Shown here one piece after another: positions 1-7,909 of a stretch of 64,000 bases of DNA. Under the pieces are notes generated by a model, which was not told the DNA's origin, made no database searches, and saw only the letters and a program-made list of their open reading frames with translations. Origin of the DNA: Bacteroidales bacterium (GTDB lineage: Bacteria; Bacteroidota; Bacteroidia; Bacteroidales; P3); assembly GCA_017479385.1 (NCBI GenBank), contig JAFVCE010000004.1, forward strand, positions 1 to 64,000, given 5' to 3'. Position numbers and translations under genes: made by a program. Numbering within the stretch: position 1 is the stretch's first letter; every line of letters starts with the position of its first letter.

Positions 1-1
1 C

Positions 2-661
2 ACCCGCTCCTCGGCCCGCAGCGGTGGCGTGGTGCGCCCCTCCGACCGCCCCGGCGGAGCCACCTATAGCCGTCCTGGCCACGGCACCCGCTCCGTAGCC
101 CCGCACGCTCCGGCCGTCAAAGGCTCGCCCTCGAGCAGCGTAACGGCCTCTGGCCGCCCAACCAACAGCTACGCCCGCCCAGGCCGCCCCGGCGGCAGCG
201 TGCCCCCAGCCGACCGCCCCATGCGCCCGGCACCCTACTTCCACCACCCGATTCACCACCACATGGTCCACTGCCACCTCATCTACTGGGACCCCATACC
301 CCCGCGCCCCTGGTACTGGCCCGGATTCTGGGGCTACTGCAACAGCTACTGGTATGACTACCATGTGACCGATGCCGTCGCCGTCCGCGAATACGTCAAA
401 CGCACCTACAGCGTCGATATGCTCGACTACGCCATGTCTGGCGACCTCATGTATGCCCTCGTCAAAGACGGCAGCAACGTCTACATCCAAATCTACGACC
501 GCGACGACCACCTGCTGGCCGAGCAGAAAGTGCACCGCAAATACTGCAAAATAGCGGTCGACAGCGAGAACGGCGGCTGCTGGATTATGAAGAAGAAAGA
601 CAAAGACCCGCTCCTCTTTTTCTACGCCGAAGGCGAGCTCCTCATCTACGAGGCCGACTAA
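2..661 (+). CDS. Hypothetical His/Trp/Pro-rich protein, 5' truncated by window edge
   Basis: The reading frame is open from the first bases of the window, so the true start lies outside; the GTG at 29 is only the first possible internal start. Roughly the first 70 visible residues are low-complexity (Pro, Gly, Arg, Ser). They are followed by a His- and Trp-rich patch (HHPIHHHMVHCH, then WDPIPPRPWYWPGFWGY) and a better-ordered C-terminal half with alternating hydrophobic and acidic residues (VYIQIYDRDDHLLAEQKV) that looks like beta structure. I do not recognise the family. The patch could bind metal or pack against a membrane, but that is inference. A hairpin lies 22 bp after the stop. Confidence 0.6.
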   Translation, partial: TRSSARSGGVVRPSDRPGGATYSRPGHGTRSVAPHAPAVKGSPSSSVTASGRPTNSYARPGRPGGSVPPADRPMRPAPYFHHPIHHHMVHCHLIYWDPIPPRPWYWPGFWGYCNSYWYDYHVTDAVAVREYVKRTYSVDMLDYAMSGDLMYALVKDGSNVYIQIYDRDDHLLAEQKVHRKYCKIAVDSENGGCWIMKKKDKDPLLFFYAEGELLIYEAD

Positions 662-682
662 CCTCGCCCCGCAACCCCACGC

Positions 683-718
683 GCAGCCGAGCACCCACCC
701 CACAGGGCGCTCGGCTGC
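683..718 (+). terminator. Hairpin after the first gene
   Basis: Perfect 10-bp stem (GCAGCCGAGC pairing with GCTCGGCTGC) around a 16-nt loop, 22 bp after the stop. There is no clear U-tract, so it would be a weak intrinsic terminator alone. A C-rich phased array follows at 859-942. The sequence after the stem (CTTTGAGCG) recurs after the hairpin at 14272-14310. Confidence 0.5.
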
Positions 719-858
719 CGCTTTGAGCGCCCCACAAAGCTGCGGCAGAGGTGCGCCATGGGTCGCCCCGCAATCGATAAAAAAACGCTTCTCAATCGAT
801 AAAAAACCGCCCCAAGTCCGGCTTGCCCTCATCCCAAATCTGCCAAAAACCAAGTCGC

Positions 859-942
859 TAACTGCCTGAACCATAGGCTTTGTTCGACCTCAACACGACC
901 CTAACCCCTCCCTAACCCGACCTCAACCCTGAGAATGAGGCT
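859..942 (-). repeat. Dispersed ~81-bp phased repeat, copy R1
   Basis: Member of a family aligned by eye with copies at 14404-14486, 19798-19869 and 54277-54357. Read on the minus strand it contains degenerate 11-bp units (consensus near GGTCGTATTAA) and ends with TTCAGGCAGTTA. The plus strand, which is the likely read-through transcript of the preceding gene, is C-rich and G-poor. Confidence 0.75.
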
Positions 943-1183
943 CTTGTGAGACCCGTTTTTGAGCCAAAAAAGCAAAAAAAACGCCGCCGCCAACTCCGCC
1001 CCACAACGCGAAATTTATCGATAAAAAACCCAACTCGCGGCAAAATCAGCCCGACCATTGTCCAACCCCCCGCGGCGAGCCTCGGCCCGTGGCCCGGAAC
1101 CCTCTACCAGCCTGCACGCTCCCCCAGGCAAAGCCGCCCACAGTCGCCTCCGGCAAAAAAGTTCGACGCGATAATCACTTTTT

Positions 1184-1216
1184 TTTGCGCCATTACAAAA
1201 AAAATGCGTACCTTTG
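1184..1216 (+). promoter_or_regulatory. Bacteroidota-type promoter for the aminotransferase
   Basis: TTTG at 1184-1187 and TACCTTTG at 1209-1216 are separated by 21 bp, matching the -33/-7 pattern of the primary sigma factor in Bacteroidota. The start codon is about 44 bp downstream. Confidence 0.8.
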
Positions 1217-1259
1217 CATTTCGAACCAAAAACCACAACACATACAAATCTCTACAGCT

Positions 1260-2462
1260 ATGCAAATTCTTTCGCAACGCATCATCGATATGGCCGAGAG
1301 CGAGACTCTGGCCATGACAGCCAAGGCCCGCGAACTCAAGGCCCAAGGCAAAGACGTGATAAGCCTCTCGATAGGCGAACCCGACTTCGACACCCCCGAC
1401 GAGGTTAAAGAAGCCGCCAAACGCGCCATCGACCAGAACTTTACGCACTACCCGCCGGTGCCGGGCTACGCCGACCTGCGCGAAGCGGTGTGCCAAAAAT
1501 TCAAACGCGACAACGGGCTCGACTTCAAGCCCGAGCAAATCGTGGTCTCGACCGGTGCCAAACAGAGCATCTACCAGCTCGTGCAGTGCCTTGTCGACCC
1601 CGGCGACGAGGTCATCATCCCCACCCCCTTCTGGGTTAGCTACAAGGAGATAGTGCGCGTGGCAGGTGGCAAATGCGTCTACGTCAAAACCAGCATCGAC
1701 AACGACTTCAAGGTCACCGCCGCCCAACTCGAAGCCGCCATCACCCCACGCACCAAGCTCATCATGTTCTCCTCGCCCAGCAACCCCACCGGCATGCTCT
1801 ACACGCGCGACGAGCTGCGAACCATTGCCGACGTCGTTGTGCGCCACGAAAACCTCTTCGTCATGGCCGACGAAATCTACGAGCACATCAACTTCGTGGG
1901 TCGCCACGAGAGCATTGCCCAGTTTGCCGACGTCAAAGAGCGCGTCATCACCGTCAACGGTGTGGCCAAAGGCTTTGCCATGACTGGCTGGCGCATTGGT
2001 TTCATCGCCGCCCCCACGGTCATAGCCAAAGCCTGCAACAAGTTGCAGGGGCAGGTCACCAGCGCCACCTGCTCCATAGCCCAAAAGGCCGCCGTGCAGG
2101 CCATGCTGATGGACCCCACCACCTCGCACGACATCATCGATATGCGCGAAACCTTCCGCCGCCGTCGCGACATGGTCTACGAACTCCTCAGCGCCATCCC
2201 CGGCCTCAAGGTGCGTCTGCCACAGGGCGCCTTCTACTTCTTCCCCGATGTGAGTGCTTACTACGGCAAGAGCTGCAACGGCCGCAAGATTGAAAACAGC
2301 ACCGACATGGCTTTCTACCTCCTCGAAGAGGCTGGTGTGGCCACCGTGATGGGCTCGGCTTTTGGCGACGACGCCTGCATCCGCCTCAGCTACGCCACCA
2401 GCGAAGAACTCCTGCGCGAAGCCCTGCGCCGCATATCCCTCGCCCTTGCCAACCTCAAGTAA
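1260..2462 (+). CDS. aspC: Pyridoxal-phosphate aminotransferase, class I (aspartate aminotransferase-like)
   Basis: 400-residue fold type I PLP enzyme, probably transferring an amino group between aspartate or another amino acid and 2-oxoglutarate in the cytoplasm. Visible motifs are the PLP phosphate region (STGAKQSIY), SSPSNPTGM, the PLP-binding Lys237 in NGVAKGFAMTGWRIGF, and the C-terminal substrate-carboxylate Arg375 in RLSYATSEE. I start it at the ATG at 1260 because this lies just after a good promoter and gives the normal family length; a longer frame opening at 1089 would begin upstream of that promoter. The family is certain. The exact substrate (aspartate, aromatic or prephenate) cannot be fixed from the sequence. 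Confidence 0.9.
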   Translation: MQILSQRIIDMAESETLAMTAKARELKAQGKDVISLSIGEPDFDTPDEVKEAAKRAIDQNFTHYPPVPGYADLREAVCQKFKRDNGLDFKPEQIVVSTGAKQSIYQLVQCLVDPGDEVIIPTPFWVSYKEIVRVAGGKCVYVKTSIDNDFKVTAAQLEAAITPRTKLIMFSSPSNPTGMLYTRDELRTIADVVVRHENLFVMADEIYEHINFVGRHESIAQFADVKERVITVNGVAKGFAMTGWRIGFIAAPTVIAKACNKLQGQVTSATCSIAQKAAVQAMLMDPTTSHDIIDMRETFRRRRDMVYELLSAIPGLKVRLPQGAFYFFPDVSAYYGKSCNGRKIENSTDMAFYLLEEAGVATVMGSAFGDDACIRLSYATSEELLREALRRISLALANLK

Positions 2463-2487
2463 TAAACGTGCAAAATATGTAGCAATC

Positions 2488-2826
2488 ATGGATAAAACAG
2501 AGATATTGTTTCATATCATTGCGCTTCTTTTGGGTCTGGTTATTTATTTTTTTGAGTATAAACCTGTACCCAAGAACGTTAAAAAGGAAGACCTTTGGAA
2601 GTACGGGGTATTTAACGGAATTATTGGCGACTCGATTGTGGTAGTGGCTGCGATTGGTATACTGTTTAGCGACCCTGTCACTGACACACTCTGCCGTGTT
2701 AGCGATTTTTGGGCTATAGTGTTAATAATAATATTAATTGCTGCACCTTTTCTCTTATTATGGATGGTTAAGTTGCTGAAGAAAAAAGTTGTTCATAATC
2801 GCGAGGCCCGCAGAAAAATCGCGTAG
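2488..2826 (+). CDS. Small AT-rich membrane protein, unknown
   Basis: 112 residues with three hydrophobic stretches likely to span the membrane (about residues 5-22, 46-62 and 75-98) and a basic tail (KLLKKKVVHNREARRK). It starts 25 bp after the aminotransferase stop and may be read through from that promoter. Base composition and codon choice (many TTT, ATA and TTA codons) are clearly more AT-rich than either neighbour, suggesting recent acquisition or relaxed constraint. I do not recognise a family. Confidence 0.65.
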   Translation: MDKTEILFHIIALLLGLVIYFFEYKPVPKNVKKEDLWKYGVFNGIIGDSIVVVAAIGILFSDPVTDTLCRVSDFWAIVLIIILIAAPFLLLWMVKLLKKKVVHNREARRKIA

Positions 2827-2861
2827 CACACATATTTCTGTGAACAATAAATATAAAATCG

Positions 2862-2892
2862 AGGGCTGGCACCTGTGTATGGCGTCAGCCCT
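2862..2892 (+). terminator. Hairpin after the small membrane gene
   Basis: AGGGCTG pairs with CAGCCCT across a 17-nt loop, 35 bp after the stop, followed by a short T/A stretch. A weak but plausible terminator isolating recA. Confidence 0.4.
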
Positions 2893-3040
2893 TATTGAGC
2901 CCTGTGGCAATGGGGTAGCCAACCTAAACCACTGCATATAAAGCTCAATGGGCCACCAAGAACGGCGGCGCGAGAAAAAAGCGCGGCCCTCTGCGCATAA
3001 TTTTTTTTGGACGATTGGCGTTTAAATCGAAATTTTTATG

Positions 3041-3048
3041 TAATTTTG
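3041..3048 (+). promoter_or_regulatory. -7 box of the recA promoter
   Basis: TAATTTTG fits the Bacteroidota -7 consensus, 82 bp before the recA ATG. The upstream box is poor; the nearest TTG (3015-3017) is 23 bp away. Confidence 0.6.
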
Positions 3049-3129
3049 CAAAAAATATGTACCCACGTGGCTCCCCCACCATGGGCAATAATCTAAACAC
3101 AGTATCGTAACAACAACATTCATTACCAT

Positions 3130-4167
3130 ATGGCAAAGACCGACACCACCACCATCGACCCCAAAGCCGAAAAGCTCAAGATACTTCAGGCAACCATCGA
3201 AAAGATTGAGAAAAACTATGGCAAAGGCTCCATCATGAAGCTCGGCGACCGCCCCGAGGAGCAGGTCGACGTCATCCCCACCGGCTCCATCAGCCTCGAC
3301 GCCGCGTTGGGAGTGGGCGGCTTCCCTCGTGGCCGCGTGATAGAAATCTACGGTCCCGAGTCGAGCGGTAAAACCACCCTCGCCATCCATGCTATAGCCG
3401 AGTGCCAAAAGCAGGGCGGGCTGGCCGCCTTTGTCGACGCCGAGCACGCCTTCGACCCCGTCTATGCCCGCCACCTGGGCGTCGACATCGACGAGCTGCT
3501 CGTTTCGCAGCCCGACAACGGCGAGCAAGCACTCGAAATTGCCGACAACCTCATCCGCTCTGGCGCCATCGACATCATCGTCATCGACTCGGTGGCTGCC
3601 CTCACCCCAAAAGCCGAAATCGACGGCGAGATGGGCGACAGCAAAGTGGGCCTCCAGGCGCGCCTCATGAGCCAAGCCATGCGCAAACTCACCTCCGCCA
3701 TCAGCAAAACCAAGTGCTGCTGCATCTTCATCAACCAGCTGCGCGAAAAAATCGGCGTCCTCTTTGGCAACCCCGAAACCACCACCGGCGGCAACGCGCT
3801 CAAATTCTACGCTTCGGTCCGAATCGACATACGTCGCATACAGGCCATCAAAGACGGCGACCAAAACATCGGCAACCGCGTCAAAGTCAAGATAGTAAAA
3901 AACAAAGTGGCACCCCCCTTCCGCGTGTGCGAATTCGACCTCATGTTTGGCGAAGGCATCTCCAAGCTGGGCGAAATCATCGACCTCGGTGTCGGGTTCG
4001 ACATCATCCACAAATCCGGCTCATGGTTCAGCTATGGCGACGCCAAGCTCGCCCAGGGTCGCGAAGCCCTCAAGCAGCTCTTGCGCGACAACCCCGAACT
4101 CTGCGACGAAGTGGAGCAAAAAATCCGCCAACAACTCACCACCCAAGGTGCTCCCGACGAGGAATAG
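3130..4167 (+). CDS. recA: Recombinase RecA
   Basis: 345 residues, full length for RecA. It polymerises on single-stranded DNA, catalyses strand exchange and stimulates LexA-type autocleavage. Visible are the Walker A loop GPESSGKTT (about residues 75-83), Walker B ([12 protein letters not shown], about 147), the DNA-binding loop regions ([32 protein letters not shown]) and a short acidic C-terminus (GAPDEE). The ATG at 3130 gives the normal N-terminus. It is followed by a small secreted protein 47 bp downstream; no recX follows. Confidence 0.97.
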   Translation: MAKTDTTTIDPKAEKLKILQATIEKIEKNYGKGSIMKLGDRPEEQVDVIPTGSISLDAALGVGGFPRGRVIEIYGPESSGKTTLAIHAIAECQKQGGLAAFVDAEHAFDPVYARHLGVDIDELLVSQPDNGEQALEIADNLIRSGAIDIIVIDSVAALTPKAEIDGEMGDSKVGLQARLMSQAMRKLTSAISKTKCCCIFINQLREKIGVLFGNPETTTGGNALKFYASVRIDIRRIQAIKDGDQNIGNRVKVKIVKNKVAPPFRVCEFDLMFGEGISKLGEIIDLGVGFDIIHKSGSWFSYGDAKLAQGREALKQLLRDNPELCDEVEQKIRQQLTTQGAPDEE

Positions 4168-4214
4168 CCCCACCCGCCAGCCATCAACCAACAATCCAAA
4201 CACACACACCAACC

Positions 4215-4868
4215 ATGAAACGCCTCCTCGCCATCCTCGCCCTCGTGGCCGCCACCACCATCGTCCAGGCACAGGTCGACACCCTGCAACCCACCACCAC
4301 CACGCCGGCCGATACCGCCCAAAGCCTTGTGGCCGACAGCCTTGGCGCGCCACAGCACCGCCACCACCATCGCCGCCACAACCCGTCAATCGGCGAAAAC
4401 ACCATCGTCAACCAATACGAAGAACCCCAATACGGCCGCCCACGCCACAACGTTATGCGCTACTTCGGCAGCGAATACTGCACCCTCTTTGCCGAGACCG
4501 ACATCCTTATGGGCCTGCGCGACGTGGGCATGGGCTTCAGCCTCACCTACCTCCCCGAAACCTGGGGCGGCTATGGCGGCTACATCTACGGCCTGCGCTA
4601 CGACTGGTTGCGCGGAGGCGTAACCTACCGCCCCGAGTGGGACACCTTCGGCTCCACCGACTGCCAGCTCTATGCCGGCCTCAACCTCGGCCAAGGCCTC
4701 GGCGTCGAAGCCGGAGTGCGCCTCGCCACCACCCGCCAACACAACCCCGGCTCATTCTGCTGGAGCTCCGTCACCTTCGGCCTCATGCGCAACGCTGGAC
4801 ACACCTATGCCACCTTCGGCCTCAGCCTCGACCTCATCTACATCCCCGCACTCCTCCTACTACTCTAA
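4215..4868 (+). CDS. Hypothetical secreted or outer-membrane protein
   Basis: 217 residues. A signal peptide (MKRLLAILALVAATTIVQAQ) precedes a Thr/Asp/Ala-rich linker and a His-rich stretch (QHRHHHRRHN, about residues 38-47). From about residue 75 alternating aromatic and glycine residues (MRYFGSEYCTLFAETDILMGLRDVGMGFSLTYL) suggest a small beta-barrel or beta-sandwich. It ends in a run of five leucines at the stop. It lies 47 bp after recA in the same direction, with no promoter box I can see. No family recognised. Confidence 0.6.
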   Translation: MKRLLAILALVAATTIVQAQVDTLQPTTTTPADTAQSLVADSLGAPQHRHHHRRHNPSIGENTIVNQYEEPQYGRPRHNVMRYFGSEYCTLFAETDILMGLRDVGMGFSLTYLPETWGGYGGYIYGLRYDWLRGGVTYRPEWDTFGSTDCQLYAGLNLGQGLGVEAGVRLATTRQHNPGSFCWSSVTFGLMRNAGHTYATFGLSLDLIYIPALLLLL

Positions 4869-4884
4869 ACCCCACACCGGTCAA

Positions 4885-4931
4885 CACCGAGTTAAGACCC
4901 TATTAAGGTCGTATCAACATCGAGTTATCAA
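4885..4931 (+). repeat. Phased 11-bp repeat array R8
   Basis: Four consecutive 11-bp units at 4885, 4896, 4907 and 4918 (for example GACCCTATTAA and then GGTCGTATCAA), overlapping TTATCAACA repeats and ending 28 bp before the GTG start of the ppGpp synthetase gene. Confidence 0.65.
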
Positions 4932-4958
4932 CACCCAAACCACTTTATCAACACGGCC

Positions 4959-7196
4959 GTGACCACACAGCAAGACACCCTCGAACAACAAGAAATCCAA
5001 CGTCGCTACGAAGAGCTCCTGGCCGCAGCCCGCGAAGTCAAGCCCCTCACCAAGCAGGAAGAAGAAGCCATCTTCCGTGCTTTCTCCATAGCCAACAAAG
5101 CCCACGCCGGCACCCGTCGCAAAAGTGGCGAGCCCTACATCTACCACCCCCTGGCCGTAGCCCTCATAGCCGTCAAAGAGGTAGGTCTCGGCCCAATCGC
5201 CGTGGTCTGCGCCCTGCTCCACGACGTGGTCGAAGATACCGACATCACCCTCGACGAGCTGCGCTCAGTCTTTGGCGACAGAGTGGCCCGCATAGTCGAT
5301 GGCGTGACCAAAATCGAAGACGTCATCGAGCTCCAAAGCAACCGCTCCAAACAGGCCGAAAACTACCGCAAGATACTCCTCTCCATGTGCGACGACGCCT
5401 ACGTCATCTTCCTCAAACTCTGCGACCGCCTGCACAATATGCGAACCCTCGACTCGATGAAAGACATCAAAAAACTTGCCATCTCGAGCGAGACGCAATA
5501 CTTCTACATCCCCCTTGCCCACCGCTTGGGCCTCTACAACATCAAGACCGAGCTCGAAGAGCTCGTCATGAAATACACCAACCCCGAACGCTACGCCGAA
5601 ATATCGGCCAAGATAGCCAAAACCGCCGGCACCGAGCAACAACTCAAAACCTGCCTCACCGACCCTATTGCTGCCCTGCTCGACGCCGAAGACTATCACT
5701 ACACAATCAAAACCCGAGTCAAATCGGTCTACAGCTGCTGGAAGAAAATGGAAAACAAGGGGGTCGACTTCGACGAAATCTACGACCTCTACGCCATGCG
5801 TATCATCCTCGACGTGCCACCCGAGCACGAAAAAGAGGAGTGCTTCCGCGTCTACGCCCTCATCTCCAAACTCTTCCCTCCCAACCCCACCCGCTTCCGC
5901 GACTGGATAACTAACCCCAAGAGCAACGGCTACGAAAGCCTGCAAACCACCGTCATGACCCCCATCGGCCGCTGGGTCGAGATACAAATCCGCACCGTCC
6001 GCATGGACCAGATTGCCGAAAAAGGTATGGCTGCCCACTTCCTTTACAAGGAAGCCCACCCCGAAGAGGCCGTGGCCGACAGCCCTGTCGAAGAGTGGTT
6101 GCAACAAATCCGCACCTCGCTCGAAAGCCAGGACAAGAACGCCCTCGACCTGGTCGAAGAATTTAAAGAAACCCTCTATACCAAAGAGATATACCTCTTC
6201 ACCCCCCAAGGCGAGACCATCAAGCTCCCCTCGCGCAGCACGGTGCTCGACTTTGCTTTTGCCATCCACACCGACCTCGGCTTGCACTGCATCGGGGCCA
6301 AAGTCAACGCCAAGGTGGTATCGACTGGCTACCGCCTCCACTCGGGCGAGCAGGTCCAAGTGCTCACTTCGCGCAAAAGCACACCTACCGAAGAGTGGCT
6401 CAACCAAGTGCAGACCCCTCGCGCACGCGACGCCATCAAGAACTACCTCCGCGAGCAAAAGCGCCCCTACCACGACCGCGGTCTGCAAATGCTTCTCGAC
6501 TACGGTCGGCACCTCGGTATCAAAGAGTCGGCCGAAAGTTTGGGCACCCTCAAACGCTACCTCGGCATAACGAGCAGCATAGACCTCTACTACCGCGTGG
6601 CCACCGGAGTGGTGACCGAAAACGACGTGGCCCGCTGCTTCGGCAAAGCCAAGCCCGAACCCAAGATGCTATTCCTCGAGCCCTACAAGCACCTTTTCGA
6701 CGACGGCAACGGCGAGGCCTCGCCCGCAGTGCCATCGGTAGCCGAAGGCTCGAGCGGTGCCTTCCTGCTCGACCAAGAATACGAGCAGCTGCCCACAGTG
6801 TTGGCAACATGCTGCAAACCAGTGCATGGCGACCAAGTGGTGGGCATAGTCGATGGTGGCCGCATTATGGTTCACCGCACCAACTGCAAGAAAGCAATGG
6901 ACGAGATGGCCAGCCACGAAAACCGCATTGTACGCGCCAAGTGGCGCACTGGCGAGCGGCTCTCGTTCCTCACCGGCATTGCCCTCACCGCCATCGACCG
7001 CCGTGGCCTGCTGCAAGACATAACCCGCATCATTTCGAACGAAATGAACCTCAATATTCGCGCCATCACCATCGAAGCCTCCGAGGGTGTGGGCCGAGGC
7101 ATTGTCATGCTCTACGTACACGACACAGAAAACATCAAGAACCTTATCGACCAAATAGAAAAGATAGATGGAATCGAAAGCGTCAAGCGAATTTGA
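4959..7196 (+). CDS. rel: Bifunctional (p)ppGpp synthetase/hydrolase, RelA/SpoT family
   Basis: 745 residues, the usual length of a long RSH enzyme, which makes and hydrolyses (p)ppGpp in the stringent response. Domains in order: HD hydrolase (YIYHPLAVALI, then LLHDVVEDTD with the HD pair near residues 88-89 intact, so hydrolase activity is expected); synthetase (TRVKSVYSCWKKM at about 251, DLYAMRIIL, NPKSNGYESLQTTV); TGS (IYLFTPQGETIKLPSRS at about 411); a Cys-containing region (LATCCKPVHGDQVVGI, about 613); and a C-terminal ACT domain (about 673-745). The start is GTG; no ATG nearby fits the conserved N-terminus. Its 3' end overlaps mazG by 29 bp. Confidence 0.95.
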   Translation: MTTQQDTLEQQEIQRRYEELLAAAREVKPLTKQEEEAIFRAFSIANKAHAGTRRKSGEPYIYHPLAVALIAVKEVGLGPIAVVCALLHDVVEDTDITLDELRSVFGDRVARIVDGVTKIEDVIELQSNRSKQAENYRKILLSMCDDAYVIFLKLCDRLHNMRTLDSMKDIKKLAISSETQYFYIPLAHRLGLYNIKTELEELVMKYTNPERYAEISAKIAKTAGTEQQLKTCLTDPIAALLDAEDYHYTIKTRVKSVYSCWKKMENKGVDFDEIYDLYAMRIILDVPPEHEKEECFRVYALISKLFPPNPTRFRDWITNPKSNGYESLQTTVMTPIGRWVEIQIRTVRMDQIAEKGMAAHFLYKEAHPEEAVADSPVEEWLQQIRTSLESQDKNALDLVEEFKETLYTKEIYLFTPQGETIKLPSRSTVLDFAFAIHTDLGLHCIGAKVNAKVVSTGYRLHSGEQVQVLTSRKSTPTEEWLNQVQTPRARDAIKNYLREQKRPYHDRGLQMLLDYGRHLGIKESAESLGTLKRYLGITSSIDLYYRVATGVVTENDVARCFGKAKPEPKMLFLEPYKHLFDDGNGEASPAVPSVAEGSSGAFLLDQEYEQLPTVLATCCKPVHGDQVVGIVDGGRIMVHRTNCKKAMDEMASHENRIVRAKWRTGERLSFLTGIALTAIDRRGLLQDITRIISNEMNLNIRAITIEASEGVGRGIVMLYVHDTENIKNLIDQIEKIDGIESVKRI

Positions 7197-7821
7197 ACGA
7201 CTCGGCAGCATACTCGACACCCTGCGCCAGCGCTGCCCATGGGACAAAGCCCAAACCCTCGACTCGTTGCGCTACCTCACCATCGAGGAGGTCTACGAAC
7301 TGAGCGAAGCCATCCTGGCCCACAACCCAGCCGATATGTGTAAAGAACTGGGCGACATAGCGATGCACGTATACTTCTATGCCAAGATTGCAGAGGACGA
7401 AGGGCTCTTCACAATGGAGGACGTGCTGCGGTCGGTATGCCAAAAACTCATCAATCGCCACCCTTTCATCTATGGCGAAGAGTCGTGCCAGGGTCGTACC
7501 TGGGAGCAGATAAAGATGGCCGAAGGCCGCCGCTCGGTGCTCGAGGGGGTGCCACGCTCACTTCCCCCACTGGTCAAGGCCGTGCGAGTGCAAGAAAAAG
7601 CCGCCGGCATTGGCTACCCCATACCCCAAGACCTGCCCCCGCTGCCCGACAACCCCAGCGAGGAACAGTTGGGCAACTACCTTTTTGCCCTCGTTGGCTG
7701 GGCTCACGAGCGTGGCCTCAATGCCGACAACGCTTTGAGCCTCACACTGAGCCACTTCGAGGCCGACGTCCACCACTGGGAAGAGCAGCAGCGCAGTCCT
7801 GCCATAACAAAAAAATGTTAA
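7168..7821 (+). CDS. mazG: Nucleoside triphosphate pyrophosphohydrolase MazG
   Basis: 217 residues. MazG hydrolyses NTPs to NMP and PPi, cleaning damaged nucleotides and, in some bacteria, lowering ppGpp. The first domain is complete: CPWDKAQTLDSL, the metal-binding EEVYE helix, then KELGDIAMHVYFYAKIAEDEG. The second MazG repeat is shorter than in E. coli MazG (263 residues): LPPLVKAVRVQEKAAGIGYP is kept, but the second EExxE motif is missing, so only the first site should be active. It begins inside the 3' end of rel, suggesting translational coupling of two ppGpp-related functions. Confidence 0.93.
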   Translation: MESKASSEFERLGSILDTLRQRCPWDKAQTLDSLRYLTIEEVYELSEAILAHNPADMCKELGDIAMHVYFYAKIAEDEGLFTMEDVLRSVCQKLINRHPFIYGEESCQGRTWEQIKMAEGRRSVLEGVPRSLPPLVKAVRVQEKAAGIGYPIPQDLPPLPDNPSEEQLGNYLFALVGWAHERGLNADNALSLTLSHFEADVHHWEEQQRSPAITKKC

Positions 7822-7859
7822 AAAAACAGCAAATCGTTTCATAATTTATAAAAAACACG

Positions 7860-7867
7860 TATCTTTG
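7860..7867 (+). promoter_or_regulatory. -7 box for the 2,109-residue T9SS protein
   Basis: TATCTTTG matches the -7 consensus; GTTTC about 20 bp upstream (7836-7840) is an imperfect -33 element. The start codon is 42 bp downstream. Confidence 0.7.
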
Positions 7868-7909
7868 CAGTTGACCAATATTGTATAAACAAGCTGCAAG
7901 GATATGATT

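Larger units (their letters stand above)
662..1259. other. Intergenic region with hairpin, ATCGAT-A-tract repeats, phased repeat and promoter
   Basis: This 598-bp gap holds the hairpin at 683-718, three copies of ATCGATAAAAAA (about 773, 795 and 1018), the phased repeat at 859-942, and the aminotransferase promoter at 1184-1216. I see no convincing coding sequence; small open frames here lack start signals and resemble nothing I know. Confidence 0.7.
2827..3129. other. Intergenic region upstream of recA
   Basis: The gap holds the hairpin at 2862-2892 and a recA -7 box at 3041-3048. I see no ORF with support and no clear SOS-box palindrome. Confidence 0.55.

Noticed and set aside
1104-2489. 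461-codon minus-strand open frame opposite the aminotransferase
   Set aside because: GC-rich coding DNA often leaves antisense frames open. The translation is low-complexity (Gly, Val, His) and the plus strand encodes a clear enzyme.
4885-4953. Possible replication origin because of DnaA-box-like words
   Set aside because: Only two near-matches, no AT-rich unwinding region and no dnaA or dnaN nearby.
5265-6512. 415-codon minus-strand frame opposite rel
   Set aside because: Mirror of a confidently identified gene, with no start signals of its own.
7904-7909. ATG at 7904 as start of the 2,109-residue protein
   Set aside because: The AAGGA ribosome-binding site would be only one base away; the ATG at 7910 has the usual 7-nt spacing.
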